This document shows, piece by piece, positions 17,251 through 25,077 of a stretch of 33,900 bases of DNA (position 1 is the stretch's first letter; every line of letters starts with the position of its first letter). The notes under the pieces are model-generated. The model ran no database searches. It was not told the DNA's origin and was given only the letters and a program-made list of their open reading frames with translations. Source of the stretch: an uncultured Granulosicoccaceae bacterium (GTDB lineage: Bacteria > Pseudomonadota > Gammaproteobacteria > Granulosicoccales > Granulosicoccaceae). The translations under genes were made by a program, and so were the position numbers. The DNA lies in the NCBI GenBank assembly GCA_937958675.1, contig CALGND010000139.1, positions 1-33,900 of the forward strand, given 5' to 3'.

Positions 17251-18252
17251 ATGAGCTTTATGAAATCGACTTTCGCGATCGCAAAGGCTTCTGCCGTTGC
17301 AATTGCGTTTACTACGGTGGCAGTGACTGCTAACGCTGCCGATCTGACACTTCGCGGTGCCAGTTTGTTCGACGAGAATCATGCTTACACCAAAACGCTA
17401 AGAGAGTTTGAGCGCCTTATCGGTGAAGCATATGAAGGTGACGTTGAGTTTGAAATGCACCTAAATGGCGAGTTGGGTGACGAGAGTGATTTCGTGACGT
17501 TTCTGCAACAAGGTGTTGCGATTGACTACGCTATTATGGCGCCATCAAATATGGCTGTTTTTGCACCGGCTATCCCGTTAATGGACATGCCTTTCTTGTT
17601 CCGTGATCTAGATCATTGGAATGCGGTACTCTCATCTGACGTATTGAAACCACTTGAGGAAGAGCTTCTCGAAAAGGCTGATATCAAAGTCATTGGTTAT
17701 GCAGGTGGTGGCACACGTAATCTAGCGTCTGCTAACGCTATCGCTAATATGGATGAGCTGGGTGGTCACAAAATGCGAGTAATGGGTGCACCGATCCAGG
17801 CTAAGATATTTGCAGCCATTAGTGCAGCGCCAGCGGCGATCGCGTACAACGAAGTGTACAACGCTATTCAAACCGGTGTTATCGCAGGCTTTGAAAACGA
17901 AGCAGCTTCAATCCAAAACTTGAAGTTTTATGAAGTTGCTCCAAATATCACCTTAACTAAGCACGCGATCACCGTTCGTCCGTTAACCATGAGTGGCAAG
18001 ACGTTCCGTAAGCTACCTGACGATCTACAAGCGATTGTGCTTGATGCAGGTGCTAAAGCCGGTGCGATTGGCCGTGAGATCGAAAGCCGTGAAGATGGTG
18101 AGAAGCTACAGCAAATGGCTGATGCTGGCCAGATCAAAGTCACTGAGTTTGAAGGCCGTGAAAAGCTGCTTGAGCTTGTTGTGCCTGTTCAGGATGAGTT
18201 TGCAGCGGAATTAGGTGCCACCGAATTGCTTGAAGCAATCCGCGGTATGTAA
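17251..18252 (+). CDS. dctP: TRAP transporter substrate-binding protein, DctP family (system 1)
   Basis: Periplasmic receptor that captures a carboxylate substrate for the DctQM membrane complex. A signal peptide ends at about residue 29 (VAVTANA|AD). The ligand carboxylate is normally held by an arginine, here probably R176 in HKMRVMGAP. The stretch AYNEVYNAIQTGVIAGFENE (198-217) is the usual DctP signature. TTGGAGG precedes the ATG. Location directly behind uxuAB suggests a hexuronate or aldonate ligand; the ligand itself is inferred. An intrinsic terminator follows and separates it from dctQM. Confidence 0.95.
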   Translation: MSFMKSTFAIAKASAVAIAFTTVAVTANAADLTLRGASLFDENHAYTKTLREFERLIGEAYEGDVEFEMHLNGELGDESDFVTFLQQGVAIDYAIMAPSNMAVFAPAIPLMDMPFLFRDLDHWNAVLSSDVLKPLEEELLEKADIKVIGYAGGGTRNLASANAIANMDELGGHKMRVMGAPIQAKIFAAISAAPAAIAYNEVYNAIQTGVIAGFENEAASIQNLKFYEVAPNITLTKHAITVRPLTMSGKTFRKLPDDLQAIVLDAGAKAGAIGREIESREDGEKLQQMADAGQIKVTEFEGREKLLELVVPVQDEFAAELGATELLEAIRGM

Positions 18253-18267
18253 GCTGTATAAAGTAAA

Positions 18268-18318
18268 CTGGTGCGCTACCTTGATATTGCACAAGGAGTG
18301 CACCGGTTTTTTTTATTT
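18268..18318 (+). terminator. Intrinsic terminator between dctP and dctQ (system 1)
   Basis: A stem of CTGGTGC with GCACCGG, extended inside by CCTTG/CAAGG, is followed by eight T and a further T-rich run. It is placed after dctP and before dctQM in the same operon. It probably lets only part of transcription continue, giving more receptor than membrane subunits. Confidence 0.85.
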
Positions 18319-18347
18319 TTTAGGCCCAATGCGCTAAGAGAAACCTT

Positions 18348-18839
18348 ATGGTTGGTAAGCTACTCGAAAATTTCTGTAACGTGCTGCGAGTTTTAATTGC
18401 GGTGTTTACAATAGCACTGGCAATCCCTGTCGCGGCGCAAGTTATTGCGCGCTACACCGGCCTAATTCCTGTTTATCTCTGGACAGAGGAGCTGGCTACT
18501 TTTATTTTCGTCTGGATAGTGATGATTGGAAGCATGATTGCTGTCTGGGATGGCACTCACTTTCATGTGGAAGTACTGAAAACAGCAAAGTCACCCATTC
18601 TTAAATTGCTGCAAAACGGCTTTGTACTGGTCTTATTGATGCTGTTCGGTATTCTTTTCGCCTGGTACGGTATTGAATACACAAAATTTGGATCAATACA
18701 AAATTCGGTAATGTTGGGTGCGAATATGGCACTAACGCATGTGTCTGTACCATTGGCCGGATTAGTTTGGACGGTTTTCGCTGGCTACAGGTTGCTTGAG
18801 TTATTTAGTGAGTACCGCCAGACGAGGGCGGCGCCATGA
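18348..18839 (+). CDS. dctQ: TRAP transporter small permease, DctQ family (system 1)
   Basis: The 163-residue integral membrane subunit has four predicted helices, beginning around VLRVLIAVFTIALAIPVAAQ, FIFVWIVMIGSMIAV, NGFVLVLLMLFGILFAWY and VPLAGLVWTVFAGYRL. The EELATFIFVWIVMIG region is characteristic of DctQ. Its stop overlaps the dctM start (ATGA at 18836-18839), so the two are coupled. It serves the dctP gene 95 bp upstream, across the terminator. Confidence 0.93.
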   Translation: MVGKLLENFCNVLRVLIAVFTIALAIPVAAQVIARYTGLIPVYLWTEELATFIFVWIVMIGSMIAVWDGTHFHVEVLKTAKSPILKLLQNGFVLVLLMLFGILFAWYGIEYTKFGSIQNSVMLGANMALTHVSVPLAGLVWTVFAGYRLLELFSEYRQTRAAP

Positions 18840-20152
18840 TGATCATATCAACGGGCATGGCCTGCGCTATATTAGTGGGCGGATTTTTGTTGCTGGTGAT
18901 TTTGCGTGTGCCAGTAGCATTTGCTCTTGGCTTGGCAACTATTCCGATTGTTGTTTTCGATCTGCGTCTAACGCCGTTTATTCTGATTGATCGAATGTTT
19001 CAATCGTACAACTCTTTTATCTTGTTAGCGGTTCCGTTTTTTCTACTCGCGGCAAACCTGATGAACTCGGGCAAAATTACCGACAGGATGATTGAACTTG
19101 CCAAGGTAATGACCGGCTGGTTACCTGGCGGATTGGGCCATGTGAATGTGGTTGTATCGATGTTGTTTGCCGGGATCTCTGGTTCTTCAACCGCCGATGC
19201 TGCCGGTTGCGGAAAAATTTTAATACCAGCAATGAAACGCGAAGGCTTTGATGCCCGTTTTGCAGTCGCTATCACTGCTTGCTCTTCAGTGATGGGTGTC
19301 ATCATACCGCCTAGTATCCTCATGGTAGTGTGGGGCGGGGTAATGCAGATATCCGTTGGAGCGTTATTTTTAGCTGGCGCCATACCCGGCTTGATGATAG
19401 GCCTTGCGTTGTTGCTAACGGTATACGGCTACGCAAAAGTCTATGGCTATCCCACTACTGGTAAGCCCAGCTTTAAAGAGTTCTGGAAAGCATTCTCTGG
19501 TGCGATACTGGCGTTGCTTACGCCGGTGTTTGTGATTGGAGGAATTGTAGGCGGTATCGTCACGCCCACCGAGAGTGCAATTATTGCAGCCTTTTACGCG
19601 ATGATCCTAGGCTTATTTGTATACCGCACGGTTAGCTTTCGTCAGCTTGGCCATATCTTTTACGATACCGGCCGCTTTGCATCCATCTCATTGTTTGCCA
19701 TTGGCACGGCGACCGCCTTCGGCTGGTTACTCGCCTACTATAAGGTGCCTCGATTAATAGTGGAGTGGTTGACCTTGTTTAACGCCGGCCCGTTTGAAAC
19801 CGGTTTAATCATCGCGCTATTGTTTCTCTTGTTCGGTTTGTTTATCGACGCAATCCCAACCATTATTATTTTAGGCACTGTATTAATGCCAGTGGCCGCA
19901 GGCGCAGGTATTCATCCTGTTGTGTTTGCGATCATTGGTATCATTTCCCTTGCGTTTGGTCTTGTCACTCCACCTTATGGATTGTGTTTACTGATATCCG
20001 CAGCAATTGGGGGGTTGAATGTCGTCCAAGTATTACGAGACGTGGTGATTATCCTGATCCCAATGCTGATTATTTTGTTGCTAGTGATTATTTTTCCGGA
20101 GCTGGCGCTGTGGTTGCCTCGACAACTGATGCCAAATACGTTCTCTGGTTGA
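18836..20152 (+). CDS. dctM: TRAP transporter large permease, DctM family (system 1)
   Basis: A 438-residue polytopic protein with about 12 helices that drives sodium-coupled uptake. Family motifs include FAGISGSSTADAAGCGKILI, VMGVIIPPSILMVVWG and GIVTPTESAIIAAFYA, followed by the second inverted half with DAIPTIIILGTVLMP and LVTPPYGLCL. It starts within the dctQ stop codon. The operon appears to end here; a small hypothetical gene follows at 20192. Confidence 0.95.
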   Translation: MMIISTGMACAILVGGFLLLVILRVPVAFALGLATIPIVVFDLRLTPFILIDRMFQSYNSFILLAVPFFLLAANLMNSGKITDRMIELAKVMTGWLPGGLGHVNVVVSMLFAGISGSSTADAAGCGKILIPAMKREGFDARFAVAITACSSVMGVIIPPSILMVVWGGVMQISVGALFLAGAIPGLMIGLALLLTVYGYAKVYGYPTTGKPSFKEFWKAFSGAILALLTPVFVIGGIVGGIVTPTESAIIAAFYAMILGLFVYRTVSFRQLGHIFYDTGRFASISLFAIGTATAFGWLLAYYKVPRLIVEWLTLFNAGPFETGLIIALLFLLFGLFIDAIPTIIILGTVLMPVAAGAGIHPVVFAIIGIISLAFGLVTPPYGLCLLISAAIGGLNVVQVLRDVVIILIPMLIILLLVIIFPELALWLPRQLMPNTFSG

Positions 20153-20191
20153 TGAAGAGTCTTGCAGTAGTATAGCGATCCACATGGCAAC

Positions 20192-20548
20192 ATGAAAAAA
20201 GCACTTCTATTGCTATCAGTTATTTTGATCATTGGCATCGCTGCAATACTTGCGCACGATACCTATGTCAGAAAAGTAACCGAAAAAGTATCGGCTGATG
20301 CTTACAAATATTGGACTGCTGCTATCCAAGACGCAAGGGATAGAAATCTTATGCCCTTAGATTTCATGGCAGCGCATGAGCATCGAGCGATTGTAATGTC
20401 ACAGAGTGAGGGTGGGGTTGTGCTTAGGGAGACTAAAGCGCTAGATAGTTTTCTCTGTGATTCTTGGTCGATTGATATCTCATACAGTTATTCAGGTGGT
20501 GAATCGGCGCGGTTCACATTATTGACTGGTTCGTCTGATTGTATTTGA
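20192..20548 (+). CDS. Small membrane-anchored or secreted protein of unknown function
   Basis: 118 residues with one N-terminal hydrophobic segment (ALLLLSVILIIGIAAILAHD, residues 4-23) preceded by lysines. The rest is soluble, with two cysteines late in the chain (near WSIDISY and at the C-terminus) that could pair outside the cytoplasm. I do not recognise the family. The ribosome site is weak. It begins 39 bp after dctM on the same strand, so it could be read from the TRAP operon. A genuine signal anchor and the absence of a competing frame favour a real gene. Confidence 0.55.
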   Translation: MKKALLLLSVILIIGIAAILAHDTYVRKVTEKVSADAYKYWTAAIQDARDRNLMPLDFMAAHEHRAIVMSQSEGGVVLRETKALDSFLCDSWSIDISYSYSGGESARFTLLTGSSDCI

Positions 20549-20729
20549 CGGCTTTCAATGCCTCGTTCACCTCTTAACGGCGACATTAATAAATCTATAT
20601 CGTTGTAAGGTCGCGCCAGTGGCGGCTTGGCGTTGCGCCTCACTCAAACTGTCACTAGCCAAACGCTTGATTTTCAGATAATAATAGTATTTCAGATAGC
20701 ACGTTACCTATCGTTTATAGGTGCCTCAA

Positions 20730-21509
20730 ATGTTTTGCAATGGTTTTTATAGAAGAGCAGGCAACATCGGCATCGCAGTGCTGCTGTCGTTCAATCTCGC
20801 CAATGCTCAGGTTTTGAGCTCCCGCATGGAGCAGCAGCCGACTGCGGAGTTTCACTTTTCGCGCCTAGTTTATGATGATGCAGTTGGGAGTCGTCGTGCC
20901 ATGAGCGGCTGGGGAAACGCTTGGAGTACAGACTATACCGAAGCAGAATACCACTTGATGCAAGGCATCAATCGGCTAACCGGTATTGATGTAGAGCTAG
21001 TTGAATACAACGGTGATGGCGGCCGCCTAATCTCTTTAAAAAACGACGCAATATTTGACTACCCGTGGTTATACGCCGTCGAGGTGGGTCAATGGCATTT
21101 GGATCAATCCGAAGCCACTAAGTTAAGGGCGTATCTAGACCGGGGCGGTTTTTTACTCGTTGATGACTTCTGGGGCGAAGACGAGTGGGCGGTATTTATC
21201 GAATCCATGAGACGTGTGTTTCCAGATCGCTCAATCATTGATTTACCCATCGACCATGAAATCATGCACATACACTTTGACATCGTCGAACGTTTTCAGA
21301 TCCCCGGCATGAATGGCTCACGCCCCGGAACCACTCCTCGCTGGCGAGCAATCTTTGATGATGACGGGCGAGTGGTTGTGGCCATTAATTTTAATATGGA
21401 TATGGGGGATGCATGGGAGCATGCTGATGATCCCTATTATCCTGCAGCGATGACAGGCTTGGCTTATCGATTTGCAGTGAACTACGTCATTTATTCAATG
21501 ACACACTAG
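20730..21509 (+). CDS. DUF4159 domain protein, secreted
   Basis: After a signal peptide (about residues 10-26, ending LANAQ), nearly the whole protein matches the DUF4159 pattern as I recall it: EFHFSRLVYDD, LFDYPWLYAVEVG-type text (here IFDYPWLYAVEVG), LRAYLDRGGFLLVDDFWGED, MRRVFPDRSIIDLPIDHEI, VAINFNMDMGDAWEHADDP and a YRFAVNYVIYSMTH C-terminus. The fold is related to class I glutamine-amidotransferase-like domains, but no activity is established. I prefer ATG 20730 over GTG 20721 because AGGTG (20719-20723) suits it. DUF4159 genes often sit beside MoxR/VWA clusters; here it is isolated, 20 bp from a convergent oxidoreductase. Confidence 0.85.
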   Translation: MFCNGFYRRAGNIGIAVLLSFNLANAQVLSSRMEQQPTAEFHFSRLVYDDAVGSRRAMSGWGNAWSTDYTEAEYHLMQGINRLTGIDVELVEYNGDGGRLISLKNDAIFDYPWLYAVEVGQWHLDQSEATKLRAYLDRGGFLLVDDFWGEDEWAVFIESMRRVFPDRSIIDLPIDHEIMHIHFDIVERFQIPGMNGSRPGTTPRWRAIFDDDGRVVVAINFNMDMGDAWEHADDPYYPAAMTGLAYRFAVNYVIYSMTH

Positions 21510-21529
21510 ATTGCGCGGTAGCGTAAGCA

Positions 21530-22597
21530 CTATGGTGGAGCCCAGCCCTTGTATGATGGATGATCCGATGTTAACGGCAGCGCTATTGGTTTGTGTTCAC
21601 GTGCTGATGCGTATACAGCGCTAACAAACTCCAGGGATTGACGCCCATCTTGCAATGTCACCTCTTGTCCGGGATTGCCATCGATTGCATCGGCTATAGC
21701 GGTGAATAAACCCATATAACTGGCTGCAGGTGTTGCTATTTCATTTAGCAAGTCGTCGATTTTCTCTTGTTGATTCGGTTCTCTTGCGGTGAACGTCCAT
21801 TTGCCTTGTGCTGGAGCGTAAGGGTTTGATCCACTCTCGGCAGTGAGCCCAGCAAAACAAAAACGTAATCGTGATGTGTCATCTGCTGCACCGAGTGTGA
21901 TAGAGCTGGTTACTAGGGCACCGCTGTGCATGCGTAGAGAGATCGCTGCGCAGTCTTCAACTTCGATGTCGTTAACTCGAGTTGCGAGATCGGCATAAAC
22001 TGATGCGACAGGGCCAAAGATAAAGCTTAGCCAGTCGTGCATATGGATAGCATGGTTTAACACAGCGCCACCTTGTTCGCCTGCCCAGGTGCCGCGCCAT
22101 TGTGGTTCGTAATAGGCTGAACCTCGGTTCCAGTGTGTTTCGAGTGTGCCCGTAAATGCTTTACCAGCCAAGCCGCTATCAATTAGCTTGCGCATCTGTA
22201 GCCCACCGAGGCCATAACGATACTGAAACACTGGGAAGATTGATTGACCGGTTTGCTTTGTCAGTGCGATCAGTTGGTCAGCGTCACTCACGCTGGATAC
22301 CAATGGTTTTTCACAAATTACCGATTTACCAGCCTGTAGCGCGCGCTTGCATAAGTCAAAGTGCAGGTGAGGAGGCAAGCAAACATCGACTAGCTCTATG
22401 CTAGGGTCGTTTAATACGCTATCGACCGACGTAGCACTTTGCACCTCGGTTGATTCACTGAGCACCTCACGTACGCGGGCTTCATTTAGGTCACATAGTG
22501 TTTTAACCTCAAAACGTTCGGGCAGTTGCCGGTAGGCATCCAAGTGTTCTCGGCCAATGCCCGCGCCAATGATGGCAACACTGTGTCGCTTGCTCAT
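21530..22597 (-). CDS. Gfo/Idh/MocA family NAD(P)-dependent oxidoreductase (third gene of trio)
   Basis: A sugar or sugar-acid dehydrogenase-type enzyme. The Rossmann start is VAIIGAGIGREH (7-18) with the full GxGxxG spacing. The catalytic lysine lies in CEKPLV (E96-K97-P98), and the C-terminal domain has the active-site histidine region GGAVLNHAIHMHDWL (176-190; H185). The 355-residue length is normal and there is no signal peptide. Its ATG overlaps the stop of the preceding gene (ATGA), so it is coupled. Family certain, substrate unknown; the neighbourhood points to a uronate, aldonate or related sugar. Confidence 0.9.
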   Translation of the reverse strand: MSKRHSVAIIGAGIGREHLDAYRQLPERFEVKTLCDLNEARVREVLSESTEVQSATSVDSVLNDPSIELVDVCLPPHLHFDLCKRALQAGKSVICEKPLVSSVSDADQLIALTKQTGQSIFPVFQYRYGLGGLQMRKLIDSGLAGKAFTGTLETHWNRGSAYYEPQWRGTWAGEQGGAVLNHAIHMHDWLSFIFGPVASVYADLATRVNDIEVEDCAAISLRMHSGALVTSSITLGAADDTSRLRFCFAGLTAESGSNPYAPAQGKWTFTAREPNQQEKIDDLLNEIATPAASYMGLFTAIADAIDGNPGQEVTLQDGRQSLEFVSAVYASAREHKPIALPLTSDHPSYKGWAPP

Positions 22598-23610
22598 TTT
22601 TGTGCAGCCTCGGCGTGCTGTTGTGCAAGCAGCGCCAGTTCCATTGTCCTAAAGGTGTGCTCTTGCGTTACTGCGGTTTCGCTGCGATGCTGAATATCCG
22701 CAATTAAACGCGAGGAGTAGGTGAGCTCGACATCGTTGCAGTCAATGTGTTCTACATTACTTCCGTTAGCAAGATACAAATGGTTGCCGGTATTCTCGCG
22801 AGCCACGTCGATATATTTGCGAATCTCAATATAGCCAAGCTCACCGAGTAAAAACAAACGACCATCACCCCAAACCGGTAATGCCGCTGGCGTAAACCAA
22901 TCTACTCGTATATAGCCATGTCCTTTATCACCATTAAGTACTACTTCGCCAAAATCTTGGAACTCTGGATGCTCTGGCTTGGTAGTGTTTTCAACCAGAG
23001 CATGAGAAATACTGACATCCGTTGATCCGGTAAAAAAAAGAAATTGGTCGATCTGATGAGAACCGATATCGCACAAAATGCCTCCAAAGCGATCACGTTT
23101 GTAAAACCAGGGCGGCCGTGTGTGCAAACCTTGCTGATGCGGACCAGTGCCCATCGTTTGTATCACTCGGCCGATGGCGCCTTGGGCAACTAGTTCTTCG
23201 GCCTTTACCACTGCCGGTACTTCAAAACGTTCTGAAAAGTTAACCGTCCAGATCTTACCGGTACGCTTTACGCAGTCACGTATCGCCTGTAATTGCTCAA
23301 GGCTGGTGCAGCCCGGTTTATCGACCATGACATCTTTACCGGCTTCCATGGCAGCGATAGCAAGCGATGCGCGATCAGCAGGTACTGCAGATACCAGTAT
23401 CATATCGATGTCTGGATCTTCAATAATTTTTGCTTTATCGTCAACGCGTGCTATTGACGGGAATGCATCAGCAAAGTTAGCATCGTTAGTTGTAGGTTCA
23501 GCGCTCCACCAGTGTTCGCACTGGCAGCCATGATTAAGCATATTGCCAAGCATATTAAAGATGTGTGCGTGGTCGATGCCTAACACGCCTAGTTTTAGCC
23601 CATTTGTCAC
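22594..23610 (-). CDS. Gfo/Idh/MocA family oxidoreductase, divergent cofactor motif (second gene of trio)
   Basis: A 338-residue member with an unusual nucleotide-binding turn: LGVLGIDHAHIFNML (7-21) instead of GxGxxG. The lysine motif is VDKP (96-99) rather than EKP. The C-terminal pattern GGILCDIGSHQIDQF (176-190) is intact, with H185 as the likely catalytic histidine. The start is GTG at 23610. It lies 76 bp after the first trio gene and overlaps the third by 4 bp. The GxDHAH start occurs in a subgroup of the family, so it may be a normal variant and not a dead enzyme. Substrate unknown. Confidence 0.88.
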   Translation of the reverse strand: MTNGLKLGVLGIDHAHIFNMLGNMLNHGCQCEHWWSAEPTTNDANFADAFPSIARVDDKAKIIEDPDIDMILVSAVPADRASLAIAAMEAGKDVMVDKPGCTSLEQLQAIRDCVKRTGKIWTVNFSERFEVPAVVKAEELVAQGAIGRVIQTMGTGPHQQGLHTRPPWFYKRDRFGGILCDIGSHQIDQFLFFTGSTDVSISHALVENTTKPEHPEFQDFGEVVLNGDKGHGYIRVDWFTPAALPVWGDGRLFLLGELGYIEIRKYIDVARENTGNHLYLANGSNVEHIDCNDVELTYSSRLIADIQHRSETAVTQEHTFRTMELALLAQQHAEAAQK

Positions 23611-23686
23611 AGCGTTTCTCTAGTTAGAAAGTTAAAGAATGGATCTATGGTTTGTGTAGTAATGTAGAAATTTATTTTCAAGGCGA

Positions 23687-24745
23687 TCAACTCGCTATAA
23701 CCGCTTCGCGGTGGCCACTTTGTCCCGAGCGTTCCATTGCATCAATAAGTGCATGCACTGATAGTGCGGATCGAGCCGGTGCGAGCAGTGTCGCATTCTC
23801 TTGTAACGATGCGATAAAATTTTCAATCATGAAGCGATGCCAGTCAGATGTAAAAGCCATTGGGTCAGCGCCAGCACCAGAGGCTGTCTCGATGCCAATG
23901 GTTTCTGATGGTGCGTTGTGCCAATCAAGTATTAGCAAACTCGATTGCAATGTCGCACTTAAATTTTTATAGTGCAGCACGATATTTTCAGTGCGACCAG
24001 GGTAACTTGCCGTAGAACAAACAACCGAACCGACCGCGCCATTGTTAAAGCGTAGCCCGGCAGACACAAAATCCTCAGCTTCCATATTATGAAAGCTGGT
24101 TGTTGCGGTAAGCGCAGTTACATCGTCTACCGGCCCTGTAAACTGTAGCGCCAGATCTAGTGTATGAATTGCTTGGCTGATCATGACACCACCGCCGTCA
24201 CGCGCATAGCTACCTCGACCGGGTTCATCGTAATAAGCTTGTTCGCGCCACCAAGGGACAGAGATTTCAACTGCGACTAATGGCCCGGTCGCTTCATTAT
24301 TAATAATGTTACGCAAAGCTGCTGCTGAGGGGCGGGCGCGATGTTGAAGCATAACCCCTAGTGGCACATCGTAAGATTCGCAGAGCTCACACAGGCCGAC
24401 GGCCGCTTCAAACGATCGTTCGATTGGCTTCTCCATTAAAATGGGCTTGTCAGCTTTCGCTAGAGCGGTCACCAGTTCTTTGCGTGCATTGGGTGGCGTT
24501 GTTAGCAACACAAAATCGATAGCGTCGTCGGCTGCAATAGCATGAACATTTTGATAGATCGTTGGCGTTGATTGGGATGGGGTGGCGTAGTGCTTATTGA
24601 TAAACTGTTCAGCGGATTCAGGGCGCGAACTCAACACGCCCTTCAGTGAAATGCTATCTCCCATATTGCTCAGAGCATCGAGATAGGTGCTACTGACCAT
24701 TCCTAGTCCGATTAGGGCAATGCTTTTAGTTTGCACCGTGGTCAT
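23687..24745 (-). CDS. Gfo/Idh/MocA family oxidoreductase (first gene of trio)
   Basis: 352 residues. The N-terminal Rossmann motif reads ALIGLGMVSSTYL (10-22). The lysine motif MEKPIE lies at 104-109. GGGVMISQAIHTLDLAL (184-200) carries the probable catalytic H194 and D197. CAGGAA sits 7 bp before the ATG at 24745. It heads a minus-strand operon of three non-identical family members, divergent from the second TRAP transporter, so a shared control region is likely. Different motif variants in the three proteins argue for distinct steps or substrates and against simple duplication. Confidence 0.9.
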   Translation of the reverse strand: MTTVQTKSIALIGLGMVSSTYLDALSNMGDSISLKGVLSSRPESAEQFINKHYATPSQSTPTIYQNVHAIAADDAIDFVLLTTPPNARKELVTALAKADKPILMEKPIERSFEAAVGLCELCESYDVPLGVMLQHRARPSAAALRNIINNEATGPLVAVEISVPWWREQAYYDEPGRGSYARDGGGVMISQAIHTLDLALQFTGPVDDVTALTATTSFHNMEAEDFVSAGLRFNNGAVGSVVCSTASYPGRTENIVLHYKNLSATLQSSLLILDWHNAPSETIGIETASGAGADPMAFTSDWHRFMIENFIASLQENATLLAPARSALSVHALIDAMERSGQSGHREAVIAS

Positions 24746-24988
24746 GTCGATTCCTGTTGAGTATTATTAGTAGGTTTCCTTCAGGTACCATCTTTGAAGA
24801 AGAGTGTTTGGAGTATGACAAATTCCTATAGCTGAGAAATTAATAGCTTTACCTCAATACCGAAATCGTCCCTCATTAGCGCAAACTGGCGCAAAATCGT
24901 CAATTAGCCAGATACTGGAATGGCAGTTGGAGGTAGTTTCTGCTTACTATTCGCGCAATTTGGCAAAAATCGTACGAAAAAAGGCGTT

Positions 24989-25006
24989 TACCAGTGCAGA
25001 CTGGTA
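24989..25006. promoter_or_regulatory. Perfect inverted repeat, candidate operator of TRAP system 2
   Basis: TACCAGTGCAGACTGGTA has two 7-bp arms (TACCAGT, ACTGGTA) around GCAG. It ends 71 bp before the dctP start at 25078. Its right arm is part of the 14-bp element at 25000-25013. A dimeric repressor site is the natural reading. Confidence 0.55.
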
Positions 25007-25013
25007 TGGTAGT
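25000..25013 (+). promoter_or_regulatory. Second copy of the shared 14-bp GntR/FCD-like element
   Basis: ACTGGTATGGTAGT differs at two positions from ACTAGTATGTTAGT at 14298-14311. Both copies lie in divergent promoter regions of the sugar-acid genes. The left half CTGGTAT resembles the half-site of the E. coli UxuR operator core TTGGTATACCAA. Confidence 0.45.
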
Positions 25014-25077
25014 CTTCACGCTCTGAGAAGTGCACAGTCAATTAAAAATTTGGTTTTCACTGCAATTAGGAGAAGGT

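Larger units (their letters stand above)
24746..25077. promoter_or_regulatory. Divergent control region between the oxidoreductase trio and TRAP system 2
   Basis: This 332-bp gap has no gene. It contains a perfect inverted repeat at 24989-25006, an overlapping 14-bp element shared with the uxuA promoter (25000-25013), a smaller palindrome CCAGATACTGG (24908-24918), and adjacent direct repeats GCGCAAACTG and GCGCAAAATC (24879-24898). The concentration of symmetric sites suggests one or more regulators, most simply the FCD/GntR proteins encoded nearby. I could not place a convincing sigma-70 promoter. Confidence 0.55.
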
